From the NCBI GenBank assembly GCA_910588965.1, contig CAJUSO010000009.1, positions 1 to 34,654 of the forward strand: 34,654 bases of DNA, given 5' to 3'. The position numbers and the translations under genes were made by a program. The notes beneath the pieces are model-generated. The model was given only the letters and a program-made list of their open reading frames with translations, had not been told where the DNA came from and did no database searches. This document shows, piece by piece, positions 7,795-15,874 of this stretch (position 1 is the stretch's first letter; each line of letters starts with the position of its first letter). This stretch comes from an uncultured Lachnospiraceae bacterium (GTDB lineage: Bacteria > Bacillota > Clostridia > Lachnospirales > Lachnospiraceae).

Positions 7795-7896
7795 GTGTTA
7801 TAGACAAAATCCTATGGAATTTTTCTAAAAAATTATAAAATTTGTATAAATTTGTTGCAGGGATGATTTTTTCACGCCCGAGTGTCCCAACACCAG

Positions 7897-7925
7897 TGGC
7901 AAAGCAGGGGGTTATATGCTATACT
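7897..7925 (+). promoter_or_regulatory. Candidate sigma-A promoter upstream of the coat-like gene
   Basis: TGGCAA (7897-7902), 17 bases, then TATACT (7920-7925) with TG one base before it. The predicted leader would be about 135 bases long, so another promoter closer to the gene is possible. Confidence 0.4.
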
Positions 7926-8065
7926 GTAGGCAAACTATAGTGCGTGGCCTGCCATCTTAGGTATGCAGGCTGCTATGGGGCAGGATAAAAGGGAAGGGAG
8001 CAAGAGTAGCATAAATAGGGGTGGGGCATATAATAGTAGGGAAACAGGATAATGGGAGAAAGACT

Positions 8066-8848
8066 TTGGATTATCAACAGAGAATGTTCTATGGGATGCC
8101 TGACCGGAACACATCCAAGATGCCTTTTTATATGGCATACCCCATGCAGTCACTCTATATGGAAGAATTGGAGTACGAACGTGATATGCAGAAATTAAAA
8201 GATATGTACCCAAAGGAGGTCCGCTCGATCCAGGCAATGGTAGAGGATGAGTGTGATAAGATGGAATATGAAGGAAGCCTGATGTTTGACGAGTATCCGG
8301 ATAAGCTGATGCTGAACAAGATTGTGAGAAGGATTTACGATAGTATGGCTATCCAGAAAATGGATATCCAGGATTCCGGGCTAGGCCAGGAAAGGGCAAA
8401 TGAAGCAGGGCCGTTTGAGGCCGCGGCTTATGGGGCGGGGCAGTATGAAGCCGGGGCATATGAGGCAGAGCAGTATGAGGCTGGGGCATATGAAGGGGAA
8501 TCCTATGAAGCTGGGGCATCTGAAGCAGGGCAGTATGAAGATGACATGCAGGCAGAGGAACTGCCATTGGAAGGTAGAATGGTATCCCAAATGCGTCCAG
8601 GGGGTCCAGGGAGGCCGCCGCATGGCCCAGGTCCAGGGAGGCCGCCGCATGGCCCAGGTCCAGGGAGGCCGCCGCATGGCCCAGGCTGGGGTCCAGGCCC
8701 CGGGAGGCCGCCGCATGGCCCAGGCTGGGGTCCAGGCCCAGGAAGGCCGCCGCATAGCAATGGATTGCAGGATTTAATCGAGGTGCTGTTGTTTAATGAA
8801 ATGTATCAGCGCAGGTGCAGGCATAAACGGTGCCGCCGCTGGTGGTAA
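8066..8848 (+). CDS. Hypothetical Tyr/Glu- and Gly/Pro/His-repeat protein, coat-like
   Basis: This 260-residue protein has no signal peptide. The N-terminal ~100 residues look folded and include a conserved-looking DECDKMEYEGSLMFDEYPD segment. Then come YEAG-type repeats (about residues 115-160), a run of GPGRPPHGP units (about 180-232), and a basic end (EMYQRRCRHKRCRRWW). I know similar uncharacterised proteins from Lachnospiraceae. Composition suggests a structural spore-coat or surface role, which is inference only. TTG at 8066 is chosen because GGGAG stands seven bases before it; the GTG at 8021 in the same frame has no good binding site. Confidence 0.65.
   Translation: MDYQQRMFYGMPDRNTSKMPFYMAYPMQSLYMEELEYERDMQKLKDMYPKEVRSIQAMVEDECDKMEYEGSLMFDEYPDKLMLNKIVRRIYDSMAIQKMDIQDSGLGQERANEAGPFEAAAYGAGQYEAGAYEAEQYEAGAYEGESYEAGASEAGQYEDDMQAEELPLEGRMVSQMRPGGPGRPPHGPGPGRPPHGPGPGRPPHGPGWGPGPGRPPHGPGWGPGPGRPPHSNGLQDLIEVLLFNEMYQRRCRHKRCRRWW
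8606..8757 (+). repeat. Gly/Pro/His-coding tandem repeats
   Basis: Near-identical units of about 27 to 39 bp encode GPGRPPHGP with an optional GWGP spacer, five times in a row. The high DNA identity between units suggests slippage or recombination, so copy number probably varies between strains. Confidence 0.9.
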
Positions 8849-8901
8849 AATGCCGGCAATGCAATGGTAGCAAAAGGAGAAGCTGCTTATAAGCATAAGG
8901 C

Positions 8902-8926
8902 AGGCATAGGCCTATGCCTTTTGTGT
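8902..8926 (+). terminator. Terminator after the coat-like gene
   Basis: AGGCATAGG (8902-8910) is followed at once by its reverse complement CCTATGCCT (8911-8919), then by a T-rich stretch. The hairpin would have a 7-bp stem and a GGCC loop. It lies 53 bases past the stop codon. Confidence 0.6.
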
Positions 8927-8970
8927 TCCTAGGGCAGAGGCAGGATACATGGCAGAGAAAGGGTTTGGTT

Positions 8971-10125
8971 ATGGAAGGGTTACGAGAGCTTTTGGAGCGG
9001 TATTTCAATGAGGATTTGAGGAAAATGGTAATCAGCAACCCCAGGAACCGGGAGAAGGCTGCAAAAATCAGCCTTCGCCCGGTACTGCTGAAGGGAGGCC
9101 TGGCATTCCAGGCCAGTGAATACTTGGGCAATAAGGTATACCACCAGAATTTCCCCAGCCAGGAGGCTGTGGGGGCGGTTTTGGAATGGATGGGGGGATA
9201 CCGCCAGTTGGAGGTGTTTTCCAGGGTGGGACAAGCTACTGCCTTAGTCAGCAAGAAGGGTAAGGTCTCCATAAAGGAGAAGGCAGGAAAAGGCGGTATG
9301 GAAGCCGTGGATTTATCCCATAATAGAAAGAAACGTTATCTTTTGGAGCCAGGGGAAACGGTAGGGTTTCTGGTAGATTTGGGCGTACAGTCCCAGGATG
9401 GGAAAATTATCCAGGCAAAATACGGTAAATTCCGCCAGATAAACCGTTTCCTGGAATTCATTGAAGATATCCTGCCCCAGCTTCCGAGGGACAGGGAAGT
9501 GTCCATATTGGATTTTGGGTGCGGGAAATCTTACCTGACCTTTGCCATCTACCATTACCTCAAGGAACTTAAAGGCTATCAGGTGCGCATTACCGGCCTG
9601 GATTTGAAAGAGGATGTGATAGCTGAATGCAACCGGCTGGCACAAAAGTACGGCTACCAGGATTTGGCGTTCTATGTAGGGGACATAGCACATTACCAGG
9701 GGGAGGGGCAGGTGGATATGGTGGTTACCCTCCATGCCTGCGATACGGCTACGGACTATGCATTAGACAAGGCTATTGGCTGGGGAGCGAAGGTCATCCT
9801 GTCTGTACCCTGCTGCCAGCATGAGCTGAACGGGCAGATGGAAAATGAGCTGCTGGCGCCCTTGTTCCGGTACGGGCTAATAAAGGAGCGGGTGGCGGCC
9901 CTGGTGACCGATGCGCTGCGGGCGCAGATTTTGGAGAGCAAGGGCTACCAGGTGCAGCTGTTGGAATTTATTGATATGGAGCATACGCCCAAGAATATAC
10001 TAATCCGGGCAGTGAAAAATGGCAATGGCACAGGGGAGGCGGGATACCGCAAGGTAATGGAGTTCCTGCATGTCCGGCCTACTTTGGCAGCGCTGCAGGA
10101 TGGAAAGGAAGAACAGGATGCGTAA
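8971..10125 (+). CDS. Class I SAM-dependent methyltransferase (Methyltransf_32 type)
   Basis: This 384-residue protein has an N-terminal extension of about 170 residues and a C-terminal Rossmann methyltransferase domain. Motif I is ILDFGCGKSYLT (about residue 178), motif II carries the acidic residue in GLDLKED, and VVTLHACDTATDYAL and SVPCCQHEL are further conserved segments. These match the family that includes METTL25-like proteins; substrate unknown, probably RNA or protein. ATG at 8971 has AAAGGG about seven bases upstream. Its stop overlaps the start of the next gene by eight bases, indicating coupled translation. Confidence 0.8.
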   Translation: MEGLRELLERYFNEDLRKMVISNPRNREKAAKISLRPVLLKGGLAFQASEYLGNKVYHQNFPSQEAVGAVLEWMGGYRQLEVFSRVGQATALVSKKGKVSIKEKAGKGGMEAVDLSHNRKKRYLLEPGETVGFLVDLGVQSQDGKIIQAKYGKFRQINRFLEFIEDILPQLPRDREVSILDFGCGKSYLTFAIYHYLKELKGYQVRITGLDLKEDVIAECNRLAQKYGYQDLAFYVGDIAHYQGEGQVDMVVTLHACDTATDYALDKAIGWGAKVILSVPCCQHELNGQMENELLAPLFRYGLIKERVAALVTDALRAQILESKGYQVQLLEFIDMEHTPKNILIRAVKNGNGTGEAGYRKVMEFLHVRPTLAALQDGKEEQDA

Positions 10126-12640
10126 AGGCTTAATCAAAGCAATTGTATTGGTATGTGTGATGCTGTCGACAGTATTGGTGATGATGGGGATTACCCAGCC
10201 CAGCAGCGCGGACCTGACCTCTGAGATGGAGCCGGCCTTGCTGCCGCTGGTTTATATGGAGCCGGGGGGCGTCCGGGTAAACGAGCTGTACGGCTACCGG
10301 GGGGAAATGGATCTTGGGGCAATGCGTGATACCATTACGCCCCTGGCAGAGGATCTGTCACTGCCCATTGTGGTGAAGGCATATGAAAATGCTGTTGAAA
10401 GCATTTCCTATAAAGTGCGGACAGTGGAGGAGGGGCGCCTGATAGAGGACGGCGAGGAAGAAGCAGGGGAGACGGAGAATGGGGAATTTTCCTTTATGCT
10501 GCAGTTCCAGAATATTTTAGAAAAAGGGAAGGAATATATGCTGCTGCTTACTCTGGTATGTGATGGGGAGCCGGTCAGCTATTATACCAGGATTGCCCAG
10601 ATGGAGGGCTGCTATATGAAAGAGTCCCTGGATTTCGTCCGGGATTTCCATGAACAGACCTTCCAAGAGAAGCAGGCGGATGGCCTGGCTACTTACTTGG
10701 AACCCGACGGCTTGGAGGACAACACTACCCTTCAGAAGGTAACCATCCATTCCAGCCTGAACCAAGTATGCTGGGCTGATTTTGAAGGGGAGCGGCTGGA
10801 GGCCCCGGTGCCTTCCATTAAGGAAATGGGGCCCCATTTTAACTCTATTGTGCAGAAATACGTGCTGACTTCCGCAGGGGAACATGGGGAGGTAGAATAT
10901 TATAATGTGGAAGAATATTACCGCCTCCGTTACAACAGCCAGAATAACCGGATGTACCTCTTGGATTATGAGAGGACGATGAACCAGATTTTCCGCGGGG
11001 AACATGGGGCGGCCGGCAAGGGGCGCCTGCAGCTCGGGATCCGTTCAGATGAGGTAGAATATCAGGCAAATGAAAAGGGGGATACCCTGGCCTTTATCCA
11101 GGAAGGGGAGCTGTGGTGCTACCATAAGGACAGCGGGAGGTTTTCGAAGGTATTCAGCTTCCGGAACCCGGAAGGGATTTCCAGCCGGGAAAACAATGAC
11201 AGCCATCAGATCCAGATTATGAAGGTTAGCGAGAACGGGGATATAGAGTTTGCAGTCTACGGCTATATGAACCGCGGCGCCCATGAGGGGCAGGTGGGTA
11301 TTGGCGTATTCCACTATGATAACGGGGGGAATTCCATTGAAGAAAAGCTGTTTATCCCTTCTGCAGCATCCTATCAAATGCTGAAAGCAGATTGGGGGAG
11401 CCTGTTTTATGTTAGTGATAAAGATGTATTCTACCTGTTAGCGGAAAGCAAGCTTTATGGCATTGACCTGGAATCCGGGAAGGCAAAGGAATTGGTAGGA
11501 GGCCTGCGCCAAGGCAGCTATGCGGTGTCTGGCGGGGGCAGGTACTTGGCCTGGCAGGACGGAGGGGAGAAGGCCAATCGCCTAAAGGTGATGGATTTGG
11601 AGGGGGAATTGGAACGTACGATTGAAGGGGGGCAGCAGGAGTATTTAAAGCCGATAGGGTTTGTAGGGAGTGATTTTGTATATGGCGTAGCCAGGAAAGA
11701 GGATGCAGATACGGATGCGGCGGGGAATGGCAGGTTTCCCATGTACAAGGTCATTATACAGGATAAGGATGCAAATGTCGTGAAAGATTACCACAAAGAG
11801 GGTTTTTATGTGACAAAGGCCTATGTGGAAAAGGATGCTATTTTCCTAAACCGGGAAATAAAGGCAGAGGGAGGCTATCTAAGCGTTGACCAGGATACGA
11901 TAAAGAGCCAGCAGCCAGAAGCAGAAGAAGGCATCCAGGTAGAGTCTTTCCAATCAGCCCAAAAGCAGCAGCAGATCCAGCTTGCGTTTTCCGGCGGAGG
12001 GGAGGAAGAAGGGAAAAAAACCCGCGTGTTGGTGCCCAGGGAGGTGGTCTCCAAGGAGCCGCGGACAGTCCAGCTGGATCCGGGGAAGGCAGAAGGGAAG
12101 TATTATGTTTACCATGCGGGGAAGATTGTGTTATCCACGCCATCTGTCTCGGAAGCCATCCTTACCGCAGATACCAGCCGTGGGGTGGTCATTGGGCAAG
12201 GGACAAGGACCATCTGGTCTAGGGGCAGGAAAACCAGCCAGCCGGCGATTGGGGCGGAGGCGCTTGATACGGAGGGGCTGGGGGAAGGTTCCCTGGCACG
12301 CTGCCTAGCTTATCTTTTAAATGCCAAAGGGGCCAGCCTGGATGTAGAAGGCCTGCTGGCGCAGGGGAGGACCCCAAGGCAGATCCTTGCAGGGGCGTTT
12401 TCGGAAGAAAATGTCATGGATCTGACAGGGTGCACGGTGGAACAGGTGCTATATTATGTGAATATGGGTACGCCAGTCCTGGCAATGGTGAACCAGGAGG
12501 CGCTGCTGATTGTAGGGTATGATGAACATAATACCGTCCTGTACGACCCGGCGCTGAATGGGACGAAGCGGATGGGGCTCCAGGACAGCAGCAGCCTGTT
12601 TGGGGCAGCGGGAAACGTCTTCTTGGGGTATATTGAATAA
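10118..12640 (+). CDS. Membrane-anchored protein with C-terminal C39-like domain lacking catalytic His
   Basis: This 840-residue protein has one N-terminal transmembrane helix (about 5-25) and a large extracytoplasmic part. Middle segments such as EGELWCYHKDSGRFSKVFSF and ESKLYGIDLESGKAKELVGG read like beta-propeller blades. The last ~120 residues resemble a C39-type papain-like peptidase: a Cys in SLARCLAYLL, and VNMGTPVLAMVNQEALLIVGYDE where the family normally has GH before VVVGYD. The His is replaced (QEAL), so hydrolysis is doubtful. ATG at 10118 has AAGGAAG six bases upstream and overlaps the methyltransferase stop. I do not recognise a named family for the whole protein; a cell-surface scaffold or sensor role is only inference. 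Confidence 0.7.
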   Translation: MRKGLIKAIVLVCVMLSTVLVMMGITQPSSADLTSEMEPALLPLVYMEPGGVRVNELYGYRGEMDLGAMRDTITPLAEDLSLPIVVKAYENAVESISYKVRTVEEGRLIEDGEEEAGETENGEFSFMLQFQNILEKGKEYMLLLTLVCDGEPVSYYTRIAQMEGCYMKESLDFVRDFHEQTFQEKQADGLATYLEPDGLEDNTTLQKVTIHSSLNQVCWADFEGERLEAPVPSIKEMGPHFNSIVQKYVLTSAGEHGEVEYYNVEEYYRLRYNSQNNRMYLLDYERTMNQIFRGEHGAAGKGRLQLGIRSDEVEYQANEKGDTLAFIQEGELWCYHKDSGRFSKVFSFRNPEGISSRENNDSHQIQIMKVSENGDIEFAVYGYMNRGAHEGQVGIGVFHYDNGGNSIEEKLFIPSAASYQMLKADWGSLFYVSDKDVFYLLAESKLYGIDLESGKAKELVGGLRQGSYAVSGGGRYLAWQDGGEKANRLKVMDLEGELERTIEGGQQEYLKPIGFVGSDFVYGVARKEDADTDAAGNGRFPMYKVIIQDKDANVVKDYHKEGFYVTKAYVEKDAIFLNREIKAEGGYLSVDQDTIKSQQPEAEEGIQVESFQSAQKQQQIQLAFSGGGEEEGKKTRVLVPREVVSKEPRTVQLDPGKAEGKYYVYHAGKIVLSTPSVSEAILTADTSRGVVIGQGTRTIWSRGRKTSQPAIGAEALDTEGLGEGSLARCLAYLLNAKGASLDVEGLLAQGRTPRQILAGAFSEENVMDLTGCTVEQVLYYVNMGTPVLAMVNQEALLIVGYDEHNTVLYDPALNGTKRMGLQDSSSLFGAAGNVFLGYIE

Positions 12641-12650
12641 GTTTGCGCCA

Positions 12651-12678
12651 TAAAGTTTTTGGGAGGATTTACCGAAAT
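12651..12678 (+). promoter_or_regulatory. Sigma-D (FliA)-type promoter of the flagellar block
   Basis: TAAA (12651-12654), 16 bases, then ACCGAAAT (12671-12678), close to the flagellar consensus TAAA-N15-GCCGATAA/T. It stands about 50 bases before the large FliK-like gene, in the only intergenic gap upstream of flagellin. Sigma-D control fits late flagellar genes. Confidence 0.55.
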
Positions 12679-12728
12679 ACTTATTATCTGAAAATCAGTT
12701 TAATCAGGAAGGGTAACGAGGCGCAGAC

Positions 12729-15700
12729 ATGAACATAAGAGTAGATGACACAAATATCATGGAGATAGCCCAGGCAGGCAGCAAGGTGGAAGTGAAAGGG
12801 AATGTCGCTGCCATGCCGCAGGAGGCTGCCCCCAAGCAGGTGGAGCCAGAGGCTGGGAAGGCAGTTTCCCTGCAGCAGACCAGAGTAGACGCATCTTTTA
12901 TCCCTGAGGCGACCCAGATAGAGAAAATCCAGCAGGCAGCCCAGCAGGAAGAACTGCAGATGTTCCAGAGGAATCTGGAGGTGGTCAGCAATACGGCATC
13001 GGAAAAGGACTGCAGCCAGATGGAAGAGGATGGTTTTTCCCTGGGTGGCACTGAGGTTGGCACGATTGTCACAGAAATGGATAAGATTAAAATGGAACTT
13101 GCTAAGGCAGGTGCGGATATCAGCGTGTTTGGGGACGGGCTGAGCAGCCAGCAGATGGAGGAATTAGCCGGAAGCGAAGCAGAGGTACGCCAGATTGAGG
13201 CGGCTATCCGCCAGGCAGACCTGCCGGCTACGGAGGAGAACTTGGCAGAATGCCAAAAGGCGCAGTCCCAGGCCTCTTCCCTAACGGGCATCACAGAGGA
13301 AATGGTGAAGTATCTGGTACAGAATGAACTGCCGCCTACCATAGAGAACCTCTATATGGCGCAGCACAGTACCAGCCTTGCCCCACATGCATCCCAGCCA
13401 AGCGTGCCGATGGATGGCAGCCTTAAGGAGCAGGTGGGCGAAGTGATAGCCCAGGCAGGCCTGAAAGCAGATGGGGCTGTCCTGGCTTACAGCCAATGGA
13501 TGCTGGATAACCAAGTCCCGCTGACAGCGGAGAACTTAAGGTATGCGATGGATTTACAGGATATGCAGCTTCCGCTGGATGCAGGCATGTTGGCTGAGGC
13601 CATGGCTGAGGCCATTGCGGAAGGCGGCCGGCCCGCAGACGCGGTGGTATTGGAGGGCTATAGCCTGGCGGACCGGGCTGGGCATGCGGCGGAGGTAGTT
13701 GCCAAGGCAACAGACACTGAGGTGTGGAACGTACTGGAAAAAGGGCTTCCGCTGACAATTGAGGCTTTGGAGGCCGCCCGGAATGCAGCCCCTGCGGGCT
13801 CAAAGGATCAGGATGCCAGCCAGGAGGGCCAGGAAGGCTCAGGAACCGCCCCGAGGCATGGCAGTGAGGATATCCGTTTCCTTACGGCGAAACGCCAATT
13901 AGAAGAAGCCAGGCTTCTGATGACAGCCCAGGCGAATTATGCATTGCTCAAGCAGGGGATTTCCATTGAGACGAAGCCTCTAGAGGAAGTGGTGGCGCAG
14001 CTGAAAGCCTTAGAGGATGCCTATTATAAGAGCCTTCTGTCCCAGGGGGGCGTCCCTGCCACGGAAGAGAATACTGCAGTATTTGCAGAGGCTATGGGCA
14101 AGGCGCAGGCATTGGAAACGGTCCCAGCCTATGTGTTAGGCGATATCCGTACGGAGGGCGACAGCATCCATGAAGTCCATGCTGCCGGCATGGCAAAAAA
14201 GGCAGAAATGGAACGGGCCGGGACGGCTTACGAGACACTGAAGACAGAGCCGCGGGCTGATTTGGGGGATTCCATCCAGAAGGCATTCCGGAATGTGGAC
14301 AGCATTTTAGAGGATTTAGGCCTGGATGCGACGGAAGCTAACCGGCGTGCCGTACGGATCCTGGCTTATAACCAGATGGAAATCAACGCAGATTCCATTG
14401 CCCAGATGAAAGCGGCAGACCAGAAGGTGCAGAACCTGTTCCAGAACCTGTCTCCTGCCGTTGTGCTGGAGATTATCCGGGAGGGCATCAATCCACTGGA
14501 ACTCGACGTCACCCAGCTGAATGCCAAAGCGGAGGAGATAAAAAACCGCATGGATGGGGAAGGGGAAGAGAAGTTCAGCAAATTCCTGTATAAATTAGAA
14601 CGGCATCAGGAGATTACGCCCCAGGAGCGCGACAGCTATATCGGTATTTACCGCCTGCTGCGCCAGATTGACAAGACAGATGGTGCAGTGGTGGGCGCCT
14701 TAGCCCGCCAAGGAGCAGATCTGACCATTAAGAACCTCCTGTCAGCCGTCCGGACACACCGCAGCCAGGGCGTGGATGTATCTGTGGATGAAAGCTTCGG
14801 CCAGGCAGAGGGGACACAGGTGCAGGACTTGAGCATATCCCAGCAGATACAGGCAGCTTACCAGGCAGATTGCGCCAAGGAGGCTTTTGCCAGGGTAACG
14901 CCGGAAGGCATCCAGCAGGCAGCCGCCCAGGGGCAGGTAGGGGAAATGACCCCGGAAGAACTGCTGTGGCAGCTGCGCCAGTCCCAGGTAGACCAGGCAT
15001 CGGAAGACGCTTATTACCGGGAGCAGCTCCAGGATTTTTCCAGGGCAAGGGAAGCCGAGGCCCAGATCCTCCAGATGCTAAACGGACGTGATATGCCTGT
15101 GACGGCTTATAACATAATGGCTGCCAGCCGTGTGCTGGAAGGCCGCAATGTATTTAAGTCCTTATTTTCCCATGAGGCCCTTGCAGGGGAAATCGACTTG
15201 GAGGAAGTAAAAGCTGGTATCCTGGAGGATTTTGCCGAGGCCATAAAGACCCCGGAGGAAATGGCAAAAGCCCAGGAGAAGCTGGCAGAGGTGGCGGAAA
15301 ATGTCATGAAGACCATGATTGAGTCGCCGGATATACGGAATATGGACGTGAGGGAAATGAGGATTATGCGCCAGCAGATTGAACTGGGCACCCGCCTGTC
15401 CAAGGAAGAGACCTATGCAGTACCCGTACTGGTGGCAGACGAACTGACGAACGTGCAGCTGAAAATTGTCCGCGGGAAGAAAGAGCGGGGAAGGTTAGAC
15501 ATTATTTTTGATTCCCCGAAGTTGGGGAAAGTGGCGGCGAATTTCCAGGTACAGCCGGGTTCCGCCAAAGGGTACATCGTATCGGATTCCCGCCAGACCA
15601 TAGAATCCCTGCGTGCCCAGGAAGAAAGCCTGCGCTCCCGTTTGGGATTTACAGAAGAGGATAGCTGGGAAATGCATGCTGTTTACAGTGAGCATGTGGG

Positions 15701-15839
15701 GTTATCCCAAGTATCTTCTGGCAGTATAGCCTCAGAAGGGGTGCAGGATAAGGAAGGGGAATCTTACCAGGTACAGACAAAGGCCTTGTATGGCATGGCG
15801 AAAGCCTTTTTGGAGGAAATAAAAAAGCTGGGCGAATAA
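12729..15839 (+). CDS. Large flagellar-associated repeat protein with FliK-like C-terminus
   Basis: This 1036-residue, Ala/Glu/Gln-rich protein has no signal peptide. About eight copies of a (L/V)P-x-T-x-EN motif followed by a helix recur at roughly residues 165, 200, 263, 340, 442, 532, 664 and 789. The last ~100 residues (about 895-985, with DIIFDSPKLGKVAANFQV and VSDSRQTIESLRAQEESLRSRLG) look like the C-terminal domain of FliK, the hook-length control protein. It may belong to a Lachnospiraceae DUF6240-type family (recalled, not checked). It lies 35 bases before flagellin under a flagellar-type promoter. A role in hook length or flagellar secretion is inferred. GAGG lies seven bases before the ATG. 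Confidence 0.7.
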   Translation: MNIRVDDTNIMEIAQAGSKVEVKGNVAAMPQEAAPKQVEPEAGKAVSLQQTRVDASFIPEATQIEKIQQAAQQEELQMFQRNLEVVSNTASEKDCSQMEEDGFSLGGTEVGTIVTEMDKIKMELAKAGADISVFGDGLSSQQMEELAGSEAEVRQIEAAIRQADLPATEENLAECQKAQSQASSLTGITEEMVKYLVQNELPPTIENLYMAQHSTSLAPHASQPSVPMDGSLKEQVGEVIAQAGLKADGAVLAYSQWMLDNQVPLTAENLRYAMDLQDMQLPLDAGMLAEAMAEAIAEGGRPADAVVLEGYSLADRAGHAAEVVAKATDTEVWNVLEKGLPLTIEALEAARNAAPAGSKDQDASQEGQEGSGTAPRHGSEDIRFLTAKRQLEEARLLMTAQANYALLKQGISIETKPLEEVVAQLKALEDAYYKSLLSQGGVPATEENTAVFAEAMGKAQALETVPAYVLGDIRTEGDSIHEVHAAGMAKKAEMERAGTAYETLKTEPRADLGDSIQKAFRNVDSILEDLGLDATEANRRAVRILAYNQMEINADSIAQMKAADQKVQNLFQNLSPAVVLEIIREGINPLELDVTQLNAKAEEIKNRMDGEGEEKFSKFLYKLERHQEITPQERDSYIGIYRLLRQIDKTDGAVVGALARQGADLTIKNLLSAVRTHRSQGVDVSVDESFGQAEGTQVQDLSISQQIQAAYQADCAKEAFARVTPEGIQQAAAQGQVGEMTPEELLWQLRQSQVDQASEDAYYREQLQDFSRAREAEAQILQMLNGRDMPVTAYNIMAASRVLEGRNVFKSLFSHEALAGEIDLEEVKAGILEDFAEAIKTPEEMAKAQEKLAEVAENVMKTMIESPDIRNMDVREMRIMRQQIELGTRLSKEETYAVPVLVADELTNVQLKIVRGKKERGRLDIIFDSPKLGKVAANFQVQPGSAKGYIVSDSRQTIESLRAQEESLRSRLGFTEEDSWEMHAVYSEHVGLSQVSSGSIASEGVQDKEGESYQVQTKALYGMAKAFLEEIKKLGE

Positions 15840-15874
15840 CAATCTTGCGTACATTATAAAGAAAGGTGCAGACC

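Larger units (their letters stand above)
7740..8065. other. Divergent intergenic region
   Basis: This 326-bp gap separates the kinase operon (minus) from the coat-like gene (plus). It holds the extended -10 for the kinase (7786-7794), a very AT-rich stretch (about 7810-7860), and a plus-strand promoter (7897-7925). CATATAATA at 8027-8035 resembles a sigma-E or sigma-K -10 box close to the next gene, but no matching -35 is present. Nothing else was recognised. Confidence 0.5.

Noticed and set aside
8381..8760. Long open frames in other frames across the Gly/Pro/His repeats
   Set aside because: Low-complexity GC-rich repeats keep all frames open; only the 8066-8848 frame has a start signal and a folded N-terminal part.
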